64,000 nt of DNA from an uncultured bacterium (lineage in GTDB: Bacteria; UBP6; UBA1177), in the NCBI GenBank assembly GCA_905233945.1, contig CAJOFY010000010.1, positions 44,930 through 108,929 on the forward strand, read 5' to 3'. Of the stretch, positions 36,392 to 45,456 are shown one piece after another. The notes beneath the pieces were generated by a model, which saw nothing but the letters and a program-made list of their open reading frames with translations, was not told where the DNA came from and did not search any database. Within the stretch, counting starts at the first letter, position 1. The number at the start of each line of letters is the position of its first letter. The position numbers and the translations under genes were made by a program.

Positions 36392-37570
36392 TTACTCCTC
36401 TTTTTTTATGACAAGACAGGCGTTCGCGCCGCCGAAAGCGAACGAGTTTGAAAGACAGATTTTTACTTGATGTAAGTCGTCGTTTTTATTAACGAAATTG
36501 AGTTTTGGCATCTCTTCGTCAAAAACTCCGTCCCAGATCTGAGGCGGCAGTACATTGTTTGTGATTGCGGCAAAACATATCGCGAGTTCAAGCGCACCGG
36601 CTGCTCCCAGAGTGTGGCCGGTTACAGGTTTTGTAGTGGAGCAGGGGACTTTGTATTTGCCGAAAACGGCATCGACCGCCTTTGCTTCCATCGAGTCGTT
36701 GAATTTTGTTCCGGTACCGTGGAGATTGATGTAATCAACTTCTTCAGGCTTTATTTTCGCATTCAAAAGAGCTTTTTCAATCGCTTTTTTCGCTCCCGCA
36801 CCACTCGGATCGGGGGAAGTCATGTGGTGTGCGTCGCAAGATTCTCCGTAACCGAGAAGGCAAATCTTAGGCACTGATTCCTCCAGAGGTTCTTTCGAAA
36901 GGACGAAAAACGCCGCTCCGTCGCCCAAAGTTATGCCCGATCTGTTTTTGCTGAAAGGGTTCGTGATCTTTTCAGATATTGCTTCGAGCGAGGCGAAACC
37001 GTCCAAAGTTGTGTCGGATGCGATGTCTATTCCGCCAGTGACTGCCGCGTCGCAGATGCCAGATTTTATGAGCTCCGCCGCTTTGATTATTGCGCCTGCA
37101 CTTGAAGAGCACGCCGTCGAAAATGTGCAGACAGGACCGGTTAAGCCGTATTTTTCGGCGATAAAAGTCGAAACGTAGTCCGCACCCTGCATTTCGATAG
37201 TGTAATCTTCGGGAAAAGTGCCGTTTTCAAAGTATTTTTTGTGCCCTGCGAGCGAAAATTCCGTTCCGTTGTCGCACGAGCCTACACAAACCGCGATCCT
37301 ATCCGCGCCGTATTTTGACTTTGCTTTTTCGATGTTTTCCGAAATCTGTTCAAGAGCCGCTTCTTCGATTTTGATTATTTTCATATCGAGCCGGCCGGTT
37401 GATGCTTTCAGCTTCGATCCATCGATCCTCGCCGCGAAAAAAGTATCTCCAGAAAAGGTTTTGTACTGCTTTATTCCACTCTGGTTGCCCGAAACAAGCG
37501 AAGCAAAAAGTTCTTCAAGATCTGTTCCGGCAGAGGAAATTACTCCAGGTTTAGACAGATATATTTTCAT
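36392..37570 (-). CDS. Beta-ketoacyl synthase (FabF-like, aryl-polyene/PUFA type)
   Basis: The 392-residue condensing enzyme has the catalytic triad Cys154 (STACSSSAGA), His284 (HGTGTKFND) and His319 (KPVTGHTLGAAG), with Lys314 in place. It catalyses acyl-ACP plus malonyl-ACP condensation. Its start overlaps the MMPL gene stop by 4 nt (ATGA), so it works with that exporter rather than with housekeeping FAS genes. No acyl carrier protein, ketoreductase or dehydratase gene is adjacent. Confidence 0.9.
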   Translation of the reverse strand: MKIYLSKPGVISSAGTDLEELFASLVSGNQSGIKQYKTFSGDTFFAARIDGSKLKASTGRLDMKIIKIEEAALEQISENIEKAKSKYGADRIAVCVGSCDNGTEFSLAGHKKYFENGTFPEDYTIEMQGADYVSTFIAEKYGLTGPVCTFSTACSSSAGAIIKAAELIKSGICDAAVTGGIDIASDTTLDGFASLEAISEKITNPFSKNRSGITLGDGAAFFVLSKEPLEESVPKICLLGYGESCDAHHMTSPDPSGAGAKKAIEKALLNAKIKPEEVDYINLHGTGTKFNDSMEAKAVDAVFGKYKVPCSTTKPVTGHTLGAAGALELAICFAAITNNVLPPQIWDGVFDEEMPKLNFVNKNDDLHQVKICLSNSFAFGGANACLVIKKEE

Positions 37571-39930
37571 TTTTTATCTCCCGAAGTGTAGAAAAGTGCG
37601 GCCAGGTATGCGGCGCAGAGTCCTGTAAATATTGAAAAACCTATCAAGTGAACCGGCTGGAAGGAACTCAGTGCGAGCGCGCCGAATGAAACTATTGTTG
37701 TGAAAAACGAAAGGAAAATGGCGAAAGGTTCGAGCCTTTTTTCAACAGGGTCTTTGGTCTTTTCGTTTTCCTGTGTGTAAATTATGTAGTCGAGACCGAG
37801 CCCGAAAACCAGAATTATGCCGGTGACTGAGAAAAATTCGGGTCTGGTATTCGTCGCCGCGAAAACAGCTGATGTCGCAAGAATGACGATGAAGGGGATC
37901 GAGATTATTTTGAGTGACTGCCGCGTGTTGTAGAAGAATCTGAGGACGATGAACATGAGTATATATGCGGCTAAGAAGAATTCGAGGACGATCGTCGTCA
38001 CTTTGTCGAGGTCGGAATTTATGTCTTCGACTTTGTGGACGAAATATATTCCTTCGTTTCCTTCGATGAGACTTCTGAAAACTTTGGTCTCAGTCATAAA
38101 ATTAGGGATAACTATTGAATAATATTTATCTTTTATTTTGCCGAGCCGGTATGATGAAAGAGCCTCTTTTATCGAGGCAGGGAAGTCGTCCGAGGCAACC
38201 GAAAGGAGCGTTTTTTCAGCTTCTCTGAAGGTATTTTTGAAGTTTTCGGCTTCGTTTCCATCGAATTCGAGCGTTTCAAACTGATTTTCAGTGAAAGGAA
38301 GAAGTTTTTCGACTGCTGCGCGCGATTTTTTCTGCTTTTCAACTGACGGGATGAATACGGAAGTCGACATCACGCCGTCGCTGTTTTTGTCAATGGTTTT
38401 AAGCTTTTCACGCAGATCTTCTTCTTTTCTGAGGACTTCGTTTTCGTCACTGCCGCTCACGATATACCAGCTGACCGGAGCATAAGAAATTACGGAATAT
38501 GCCTCTTTTTCGTTTTCAAGAAGTTCGCCCTCTTCTTTGTAGAGTTTTTTGAGGTCGTTTTCTATTCCGAAATTTTCTCTGAAAGCGAAAAGCAGGATGA
38601 GGGAGAGCACAACCATCGCGCATATTGCCGCTTTTCCGTTGATCTTTTTTGCGAGAGCGAACCCTTTTTCAAAAAGTCCGACTCCTCTGACGACTCTGTT
38701 TTTAGGAAGCGGAACATAGGGGAATATCGCGGTTGTCGTGAGGAATGAGCTGACGAGCCCTGTCACTGAGAAGAGCGACATCTGCTTGAGAAGGTTGAAG
38801 GGTGCGAAAATGAGGGCTAAAAAGCAGACTGATGATGAAATTATCGCCATCGTAAGTCCCGGCAGGAGCTTAGATCTGATCTCTCCGCCCGATTTCAAAT
38901 TAGTGTTTCCTGAAGCGTGGACGAAGTAGTGAAGGCTGTAGTCTATAGAAGAGCCGATGAGCGAAGTTCCGAAAACGAGCGTGACTAAATGAACTTTCCC
39001 GAAGACTGCGAAAGTAAGTGCCGCAGCCGAAAAAAGCGAAAAGAATATCGAAATCAGCGAGAGTATTATCGGAGTTGCCGAACGGAAGACAAGAGTCAGC
39101 ATCAGAATTACGATAATCATTGAAATTATTGAGATTATTTTGATTTCTTCGGAAGCTGAATTTGAGCTTTTGTGGCTGTGGAAAGTGCCGCCTGAAACGA
39201 CACAGCGCGTCCCTGTTTCAGCCTTTATTTTTCCGCATATATCATAAATTTCGGTTATTCCGTTGTCCATTGAAGCGAGAGCCGCCCCTTTGGGTGAAAG
39301 CTCCGTTTTTATCATGACGTACCAGAGCCCGTTTTTTTCCGCCGCGAGGACGCCGTCCTTCGGCCTTAAAGCTGTCCCTGAATGTTCTAAAACTTCCAAA
39401 TATTTCTGTAGGTTATGTTCTGCAAGCATGAAAGGGTCGCTGTTTATGTTGTCGAGCGGAAGCATCGTGAACGGGCTGTATATTCTGGAAACAGCCTCCT
39501 GCGCAAAGTCTTCTGCGCCTCCGTTTTCGATCGCCTTTATCGTCTCGTCATCAAGCAGATCAAAGCGGTATTTGTAGAAAAAATCGGCTATTTCTTTTAT
39601 GTCAACGGTGTCGGTTTTGAGCATGACCGAAACGAAGCAGGGGCTTCCGTTCAGTTTTTCGTATATCCTTTCAGCTCCCGCCTTCGCCTTTTCGAAATCT
39701 TTGTCTGCACTGAGGACAATAGCTACTTTGCTGAGTTTCTGCATCAGCGTTTCGTTCGCTTTTTTCAGCGATTCCTCTTCAAAGGGTTTCGGCATCATAT
39801 TGAAAAGATCTGAATCCAGAGAGAACTTTCCGTTTTCGTAAGAGTAGGAAATTACTAATAAAACTATGACTCCGATGTGGAAAATGAGCCAGGAGAGGAG
39901 GAATTTCCCGTTAGTCTTTTTTGAATTCAT
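37567..39930 (-). CDS. MMPL/RND-family lipid exporter
   Basis: The 787-residue inner-membrane protein has the two-fold MMPL/SSD layout: TM1 (LLSWLIFHIGVIVLLVISY), a periplasmic domain (about 30-245), a TM block with LVFGTSLIGSSIDYSLHYF, a second periplasmic domain and a second TM block with VFGLGLDYIIYTQE. It resembles the COG4258 exporters of aryl polyene and related clusters. The predicted cargo is a lipid or polyketide-like acyl product. Its start lies inside the LolA-like gene (20-nt overlap) and its stop overlaps the ketosynthase start. Confidence 0.88.
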   Translation of the reverse strand: MNSKKTNGKFLLSWLIFHIGVIVLLVISYSYENGKFSLDSDLFNMMPKPFEEESLKKANETLMQKLSKVAIVLSADKDFEKAKAGAERIYEKLNGSPCFVSVMLKTDTVDIKEIADFFYKYRFDLLDDETIKAIENGGAEDFAQEAVSRIYSPFTMLPLDNINSDPFMLAEHNLQKYLEVLEHSGTALRPKDGVLAAEKNGLWYVMIKTELSPKGAALASMDNGITEIYDICGKIKAETGTRCVVSGGTFHSHKSSNSASEEIKIISIISMIIVILMLTLVFRSATPIILSLISIFFSLFSAAALTFAVFGKVHLVTLVFGTSLIGSSIDYSLHYFVHASGNTNLKSGGEIRSKLLPGLTMAIISSSVCFLALIFAPFNLLKQMSLFSVTGLVSSFLTTTAIFPYVPLPKNRVVRGVGLFEKGFALAKKINGKAAICAMVVLSLILLFAFRENFGIENDLKKLYKEEGELLENEKEAYSVISYAPVSWYIVSGSDENEVLRKEEDLREKLKTIDKNSDGVMSTSVFIPSVEKQKKSRAAVEKLLPFTENQFETLEFDGNEAENFKNTFREAEKTLLSVASDDFPASIKEALSSYRLGKIKDKYYSIVIPNFMTETKVFRSLIEGNEGIYFVHKVEDINSDLDKVTTIVLEFFLAAYILMFIVLRFFYNTRQSLKIISIPFIVILATSAVFAATNTRPEFFSVTGIILVFGLGLDYIIYTQENEKTKDPVEKRLEPFAIFLSFFTTIVSFGALALSSFQPVHLIGFSIFTGLCAAYLAALFYTSGDKK

Positions 39931-40546
39931 TCAACTCCTCTTGAGTCAGCTTTTCGGGGTGTTTCTGGTGCTCGAAAATATAGCTCATGCTGCCGCCGTC
40001 CGCGAGATAAATTTCGGCCATGAAAATCGCGACCGAGCCTTTGACGAAAGTTCCTTTCAGTTTTACAGAACTGACGGCGTAGGAGATGGTCTTGTCTTTC
40101 GGGACAAGCACAGCCTCCCATTTTTCAGCCCCGTTCGCCTTGAAACTTACTTTGAAATTCTTGTTTATTTCTGAGGAGTTGCCTGCGAAAAGGGATGAAA
40201 CGATGTCGTTGACTTTGAGAAAAGTGTCATTGTTGAGCATGCTTTTCGCGGTTTTCTTTCCTTTTGCATCGGTTGTAACAAGATATGCGTCAAATATCGC
40301 TGCCGTAGAAGCGACAGGCTTCAGCGTTTTCCAGACTACACCGTCTCTCGTGAGGATGAAAGTTCCCGAAGATTTCAGGCTTTTTTTGAGTGCCGTCGTC
40401 TTTATCTGCGTGAATTCGCCGGTCGTGATTTTGAATTTTGCAAGATTACTGCAGATAGTGTCAAAATTGAGCTCTTCCGCCGGAAAAAGAGTAAAAACAA
40501 TAAAAATTGCAATTAAAAATATCAGTATTTTTGAGTGTTTATTCAT
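39911..40546 (-). CDS. LolA-like outer-membrane carrier protein
   Basis: The 211-residue exported protein has a signal peptide ending near FPA|EE and a LolA-type sequence: ICSNLAKFKITTGEFTQIKTT, SGTFILTRDGVVWKTLKPV and VAIFMAEIYLADGG. Relatives next to MMPL exporters in aryl polyene clusters differ from housekeeping LolA. ATG 40546 has GGAGG 5 nt upstream; an ATG 21 nt further up is less favoured. It heads a four-gene operon. It likely shuttles a lipid across the periplasm, by inference. Confidence 0.82.
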   Translation of the reverse strand: MNKHSKILIFLIAIFIVFTLFPAEELNFDTICSNLAKFKITTGEFTQIKTTALKKSLKSSGTFILTRDGVVWKTLKPVASTAAIFDAYLVTTDAKGKKTAKSMLNNDTFLKVNDIVSSLFAGNSSEINKNFKVSFKANGAEKWEAVLVPKDKTISYAVSSVKLKGTFVKGSVAIFMAEIYLADGGSMSYIFEHQKHPEKLTQEELNEFKKD

Positions 40547-40720
40547 AAAAGCCTCCGCGCTTTGCATTTTTTGATCCCTGTACGCTTTTTCAAAAAACCG
40601 GGGAAATATAAATAATTTTAATGCAATTACAATTATTTGTTCCGGATGCGGTCGGAAAACCTGAATTCAGCCGGGTGCTGAACTGCTGGCAGGTATCGTT
40701 TGGAAGGCGGAATCCAAAAC

Positions 40721-40749
40721 TTGTCTTATTCTTGGTTTTTTGCTATTAT
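40721..40749 (+). promoter_or_regulatory. Promoter of the lipoprotein deformylase gene
   Basis: TTGTCT (40721-40726), 17 nt and TATTAT (40744-40749), 37 nt before the start codon. Confidence 0.5.
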
Positions 40750-40786
40750 TTTCAGGTTTTTTGGAATAACTTTTTGAGGTAACATT

Positions 40787-41491
40787 ATGAAATTGTTAAG
40801 AAATTCTTTTTTATTCGCAATTTGTGCACTGATGTTTCTTTCATGTGCCACTGCTTCTGTCAAAGATGAAAAAGCTGGCGCGCAGGGAAGCGATGACGGT
40901 TCGATGACTGCCGAAGAGATCGTCTACATTAACAATCCGGAGGCAAGGCATCTTCTCCAGAATGATGTCGAAAAGGACAACGAGATCCTAAGAAAGGTTT
41001 CTATTCCGGCAAAACTCGGCGGTGAGGGTTACGATGTCCTTGAAAATTATATGAAAGAAGCGATCGGAACAGGAGTAGGGATCGCGGCTCCGCAGGTCGG
41101 AATAAACAGGCGTCTCATAATGGTTCAGAGATTCGATAAGGAAAACAAGCCTTTTGAATTTTATTATAACCTTGTAATTAAAGAAAAAAGAGGCGAAAAA
41201 GTCGTAGGCTGGGAAGGCTGTCTTTCTATTCCTGCGGGTTTCGGACAGGTTGCAAGGTGGCAGGATATCGATGTCGAATACGATGTCATGAACGGCGATA
41301 AACCGGAGCGCAAAGTCGAGCGTATCCAGGGTTTTACAGCTGTTATCTTTCAACACGAAACAGATCATTTGAACGGCGTTCTGTTCATTGACATCAAAAC
41401 AGACGATCCTCTAATGACAGCTGAAGAATACCGCGAAATGCGAATGAAGGAAAAGGCTGAAAAAGAAGCCCTGGAAAAGAAAGAAGAATAA
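40787..41491 (+). CDS. def: Peptide deformylase with a lipoprotein signal
   Basis: The 234-residue protein has all three deformylase motifs: GVGIAAPQVG, EGCLSIP (metal-binding Cys145) and QHETDHLNG (His190, Glu191, His194). The N-terminus is MKLLRNSFLFAICALMFLSC, a lipoprotein signal with Cys20, followed by a ~40-residue acidic/polar spacer. The C-terminus is a Lys/Glu-rich helix. Normal Def acts on nascent chains in the cytosol, so a lipid-anchored, extracytoplasmic deformylase would need another substrate. GAGG lies about 8 nt before the ATG. It is followed 19 nt later by rsmE. Confidence 0.88.
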   Translation: MKLLRNSFLFAICALMFLSCATASVKDEKAGAQGSDDGSMTAEEIVYINNPEARHLLQNDVEKDNEILRKVSIPAKLGGEGYDVLENYMKEAIGTGVGIAAPQVGINRRLIMVQRFDKENKPFEFYYNLVIKEKRGEKVVGWEGCLSIPAGFGQVARWQDIDVEYDVMNGDKPERKVERIQGFTAVIFQHETDHLNGVLFIDIKTDDPLMTAEEYREMRMKEKAEKEALEKKEE

Positions 41492-41510
41492 AATCCGGTT
41501 TGAAAGACCT

Positions 41511-42221
41511 ATGAACCTGCTTTTACTCAGTCAAAGCGATTTGATTGCCGAAAACAAAGCTGAAATTTTTGGCGAAAAAGTCAGACATCTTAACGAAATT
41601 CTGAAACTGAATCCCGGAAATGAAGTGAGAGTCGGCATTTTGAACGGAAAAAAAGGAAAAGCTGTAATTGAAAAAATTGAGATGGAAAAAGCGGTTCTTT
41701 CTTTTGAGCTGAATGAAGAACCGCTCCCTAAAATCCCCCTTTCGGTTATTGTCGCGCTTGCCAGACCTAAGGTTCTTTCTCGCCTGATTTCGGACCTTGT
41801 TTCCTACGGAGTCTGTGGAATTGAAATTATCCAGACCTATTTCGGAGACAAAGGTTACTGGGAAAACGAACTGTTCACAGAATCGGGTATCGCCGAAGCT
41901 GTAGGAAAAGGGCTCGAACAGAGCATGGACACAATTCCGCCGAAAATAAGTCTGGTTAAGCGGTTCGGCCCGTATTCAAACGATGTTCTTCCGGAATATG
42001 CAGCAAAATCAAACTGTTATATCGCTTTGCCCGGAGATTTTCCGAAAATAGGCGAAATAGAGAAGGGAAACTCCAATATTGTCGCGATCGGCCCCGAAAG
42101 AGGTTTCACAAAATACGAAGCAAATCAATTCATAAAAGCTGGTTTCCAGCCCGTTTCACTCGGAAACAGAATCATCAGAACCGAATCGGCGGCTCATGCC
42201 TGTGCCGCACATTTTATTTGA
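41511..42221 (+). CDS. rsmE: 16S rRNA (uracil1498-N3)-methyltransferase
   Basis: The 236-residue SPOUT enzyme has an N-terminal PUA-like domain and the C-terminal knot motifs GPERGFTKYE, SLGNRIIRTESAAH, where typical RsmE has GPEGGFSxxE and LGxRILRTETA. It methylates U1498 in the 30S decoding region. It lies immediately after the deformylase gene and is probably co-transcribed with it. Confidence 0.9.
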   Translation: MNLLLLSQSDLIAENKAEIFGEKVRHLNEILKLNPGNEVRVGILNGKKGKAVIEKIEMEKAVLSFELNEEPLPKIPLSVIVALARPKVLSRLISDLVSYGVCGIEIIQTYFGDKGYWENELFTESGIAEAVGKGLEQSMDTIPPKISLVKRFGPYSNDVLPEYAAKSNCYIALPGDFPKIGEIEKGNSNIVAIGPERGFTKYEANQFIKAGFQPVSLGNRIIRTESAAHACAAHFI

Positions 42222-42253
42222 TCGCAGCCGCGCGGATTTTTTTGCCGTAAAAA

Positions 42254-43393
42254 CTAAAAGGCTTCGAGCAGATTAAAGTAGAATTTGTATCCTTCGGGCG
42301 TAAAACCCATGTCAAACCGCAGGTTTATCTTTTTTTTCTTCGCGAGCTGCACCCTGATTCCGAATCCGCCGCCGTATTTCAGGCCCCAGAAAATGAAATC
42401 GGTGAAATTTTTCTGAACTTTTCCTGTTCCGAAAAAGAGTGTGCCTCCGAAACGCCAGTAAATCGGGAATCTCCATTCTGTCTGCACCGCGATCATGTAG
42501 TTGTCGCGGAAGCGGTCTCCGATATAGCCGCGCATAATGTCCTTGCTGCCGATTGTCGGGAGGAATGAAAGCGGCGCGTTGCCGTTTACACCCTCGAAAT
42601 TAAGCTGAAAACCGAGAACTGACTCGAATTTCGGTATCGGAATTTTCACGAAAGTGCGTCCGTCGATGAAAATCCGCGAAAAACTGTACTGGCTGCCGAG
42701 CCAGAACGGGTGGTACTGCCAGACGACTTCCGCAAAACTGCCTGTTGTGGGATAGAATGAGTCGTCGGTGCTGTCGTAGCTGAGACGCAGACCGATTCCG
42801 GAAATAAAACCGTTTTTCCTGTGCTTTTTGAAGTAGGCTTCGGCGAGTTTTTCTTTTTTTGTTTTCAGCAGTTTGTGATAACTCTGTGTAAGCGAGATTC
42901 CGGCGTAAAACGATTTCCAGACTCTGCGGTTGATTGAATTTTCGAACTGGAAAACGAAAGGCTCGAAAACTTCGTGGTCCGATTTCGGCGTGTTGTTTCC
43001 GATGCCGTAGAAATCGGTCGGATATTTTTTGAAAATGAGTTTGCTTTTCCAGTGCCAGTTTGCACTGTCCCAGTAAAGATTGCCGACATTCGCGTTGAAC
43101 ATCTGGTTTCTCAGAGTGTAGAAAAAAACGAGAGCGAGCGAATTGGATTTGCTTACGAATTTGTCTTTGTAATGTTCCTTGTGGATTACTGCCGATGCGC
43201 CGAAACCGGCACTTGTGTCGCTTGAATAAAAGGCTATCGGGAATGCGATGAATCCGACTTTTTTTTCGTCCTTTTCCTCATCTTTTTTATCTTCTTTTGC
43301 CGCTGCATCGGGAGCTTCTTCTTTTACTTCTTCAGCGAAAAGAAAAAGCGGAAGAAAAATAAAAATAAGTATTGCTGAAATCCTGCGGATCAT
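42254..43393 (-). CDS. BamA/TamA-like outer-membrane beta-barrel (surface antigen D15 type)
   Basis: The 379-residue protein has a signal peptide ending near LFA|EE, a 30-residue Lys/Glu/Ala/Asp-rich linker, and a 16-strand-like barrel with alternating aromatic strands. It shows GIGLRLSYDSTDDSFYPTTG, IGSKDIMRGYIGDRFRDN (the loop-6-like R-G-[FY] motif of Omp85 barrels) and a terminal aromatic residue (LLEAF). No POTRA domains are present, so it resembles patatin-linked or TamA-like short barrels. The start lies 1 nt after the ABC-F stop codon. The function is unknown. Confidence 0.82.
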   Translation of the reverse strand: MIRRISAILIFIFLPLFLFAEEVKEEAPDAAAKEDKKDEEKDEKKVGFIAFPIAFYSSDTSAGFGASAVIHKEHYKDKFVSKSNSLALVFFYTLRNQMFNANVGNLYWDSANWHWKSKLIFKKYPTDFYGIGNNTPKSDHEVFEPFVFQFENSINRRVWKSFYAGISLTQSYHKLLKTKKEKLAEAYFKKHRKNGFISGIGLRLSYDSTDDSFYPTTGSFAEVVWQYHPFWLGSQYSFSRIFIDGRTFVKIPIPKFESVLGFQLNFEGVNGNAPLSFLPTIGSKDIMRGYIGDRFRDNYMIAVQTEWRFPIYWRFGGTLFFGTGKVQKNFTDFIFWGLKYGGGFGIRVQLAKKKKINLRFDMGFTPEGYKFYFNLLEAF

Positions 43394-43394
43394 T

Positions 43395-45317
43395 TTAAAC
43401 CGTAATATTCTCAAGCTCGATGCTTTTTTCTTCCCATTTTTCCATGAGTTCGAGGAGTTCGTCTTCGATTTTGCCGAGCCGTGAAGCGAGTGCGGGATCG
43501 AATGAAGCGGAAATTTTGTCGCAGATTTCCTGCTTTTCCTTTTCGAGCGAGTCGATTTTATCCTGAAGGTTTTCGATTTCTTTTTTCAGTTTATTCAGGC
43601 GGTTACGGATTTCCTTCTGCTGGGCGAAGTCGATTTTTCCTTTGACTTCTTCAGTTTTGGGAGCGGATGTTTTCGGCTTTTCCGAAAAAGTTTCTTCGGA
43701 AATCGTTTCGTGCCCGTACATGTCGAGATATTCGCTGTAGGTCCCTTCAAAATTGAAGATGTCGCCGCGTTTTCTGAAGTAGACTATCGAAGTCGCGAGG
43801 GAATTGATGAAGTGGGAATCGTGCGAAACGAAGATGATCGTCGCCGGAATGCTTTTCAAAGTGCTAAGAAGGATCTCTTTCGAATCGATGTCGAGGTGTG
43901 TCGTCGGCTCGTCAAGAAGGAGAAGATTGCCGGGAGTCATTATGAATTTGATGAAGGCGAGGCGCACTTTTTCTCCGCCGCTTAAGACTGCGATTTTTTT
44001 ATCCCAGTCGTCTTCGAAAAAGAGGAAGCAGCCGAGAATATTTTTGATTTTTGTCATCATTTCAAAAGGAGCGATCGATTCGACGAATCCCTGAACAGTC
44101 ATGTCGGAAGGAAGTTTCGAGATCTCGTGCTGCCTGAAGTAGCAGATATCGATTCCCGCGCCGATTCTGCATATTCCGGCAGTCGGCTGAAGTTCCTGGC
44201 CGATGATATTGAGAAGTGTCGATTTGCCGAAACCGTTTCTTCCGACGAGTGCGATCCTTTCGCCGCGCCTGACTATTCTTTTGTAGTTTGAAATGACTTC
44301 AAGATCGCCGAATTTATGAGTTATGCCGCTTAGTTCCGCGACGATTTCGCCTCCGCGTTTTGGTTCGGGAAGGCGGAAAGTCATTACAGGAGCCTTCTGC
44401 GGCAGAACGATGAGCTCGCTTTTCAGTTTTTCCAGCATTTTCAGCTTCGACTGCGCGAGGGCCGCGTGAGCCGCGTTCGTGTGGTTTTTGTCGTAGTAAT
44501 CCTGAAGATCCCGGATCTCAACAAGCTGTTTATCGCGCTGTTTTTCCAAAAGTGCGATCTTTGCCTCTCTTTCCTTGAGGTAAAAATCGTAGTTTCCTTT
44601 ATAGATCGTTATTTCGCCGTTGAAAATTTCCCATGTTTCTTCCGCGACATCGTTGAGAAAATCCCTGTCGTGCGAAACGAGAAGGACTTGACCGTCAAAC
44701 CTTTTGAGCCAGCCCGCAAGGAAATCGATCGTGACGATATCGAGATAGTTCGTGGGCTCGTCAAGCATAATGATGTCAGGTTCTTTGACGAGGACGCGGG
44801 CGAGGGCGATCCTCATCTGCCAGCCGCCGCTCATAGTTGAAGCCGGTTTTTCCCATTCGCTTCTTTCAAAACCGAGGTTGAGAAGAATATTTTCGACAGA
44901 GTTCTTCTGCTTTGCCTTGACTTCAAGTCTGTGAATTTCTTCAATAATTTCGTTGAGTCTGACTAACAGCTTTTCGTCAGGTTCTTTCGACGAATCGATT
45001 TTTTCAATTATAGCCGCCTGTTCCGAGTGGAGCGATTCAAGCCTGCTCGAATCAAGTCCTGCCGCCACTTCTTCAAAAACCGTTCCTTTGAAGTGATATA
45101 CTGCCTGCTGCGGCAGATATTCGATGACGGCGTTCTTTTTGAAAGTGATTTCGCCCGAATCGCAGTATTCCGCGCCTGAAATTATCTTCATCAGAGTCGA
45201 TTTGCCCGAGCCGTTTTTCCCGACAAGGGCAGTTATGTGTTTTGAAAGCGGCAGACTTACGTTGTCGAGGATCGTCTGGCCCGAAAACTGTTTTGAAATC
45301 CCTTTTAGTAAAAGCAT
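43395..45317 (-). CDS. ABC-F family ATPase
   Basis: The 640-residue soluble protein has two ABC domains. The first has GKNGSGKST and STMSGGWQMRIALARVL, with LDEPTNYLD. The second has GRNGFGKST and LSGGEKVRLAFIKF, with LDEPTTHLD. A charged helical linker (P-site tRNA interaction motif region) joins them, and a C-terminal coiled coil follows (LKKEIENLQDKIDSLEKEK). ABC-F proteins act on ribosomes, in translation quality control or antibiotic protection. The exact subgroup (Uup-like by the C-terminal coil) is not certain. ATG 45317 has GGAGG 5 nt upstream. The barrel gene follows within 1 nt. Confidence 0.9.
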   Translation of the reverse strand: MLLLKGISKQFSGQTILDNVSLPLSKHITALVGKNGSGKSTLMKIISGAEYCDSGEITFKKNAVIEYLPQQAVYHFKGTVFEEVAAGLDSSRLESLHSEQAAIIEKIDSSKEPDEKLLVRLNEIIEEIHRLEVKAKQKNSVENILLNLGFERSEWEKPASTMSGGWQMRIALARVLVKEPDIIMLDEPTNYLDIVTIDFLAGWLKRFDGQVLLVSHDRDFLNDVAEETWEIFNGEITIYKGNYDFYLKEREAKIALLEKQRDKQLVEIRDLQDYYDKNHTNAAHAALAQSKLKMLEKLKSELIVLPQKAPVMTFRLPEPKRGGEIVAELSGITHKFGDLEVISNYKRIVRRGERIALVGRNGFGKSTLLNIIGQELQPTAGICRIGAGIDICYFRQHEISKLPSDMTVQGFVESIAPFEMMTKIKNILGCFLFFEDDWDKKIAVLSGGEKVRLAFIKFIMTPGNLLLLDEPTTHLDIDSKEILLSTLKSIPATIIFVSHDSHFINSLATSIVYFRKRGDIFNFEGTYSEYLDMYGHETISEETFSEKPKTSAPKTEEVKGKIDFAQQKEIRNRLNKLKKEIENLQDKIDSLEKEKQEICDKISASFDPALASRLGKIEDELLELMEKWEEKSIELENITV

Positions 45318-45398
45318 AAATACCTCCACAAAGCCGGACATTTTAAGAAAAAAACAGCTTAAATCAACATCCATTTTATATGTATTTTATTTTTTCTA

Positions 45399-45426
45399 TT
45401 TACAAAATTTTTAGTTTAAGTAAAAT
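45399..45426 (+). promoter_or_regulatory. Promoter of the EGF-like lipoprotein
   Basis: TTTACA (45399-45404), 16 nt and TAAAAT (45421-45426) are followed by AATGCGTTTTTATTGG, the same design as the other lipoprotein promoters. Confidence 0.7.
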
Positions 45427-45456
45427 AATGCGTTTTTATTGGTTTGGGAGAGAAAA

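Noticed and set aside
35942..40546. Complete aryl polyene biosynthesis cluster
   Set aside because: Only the carrier, exporter and one ketosynthase are present; the ACPs, ketoreductase, dehydratases, ligase and acyltransferases are missing from the window.
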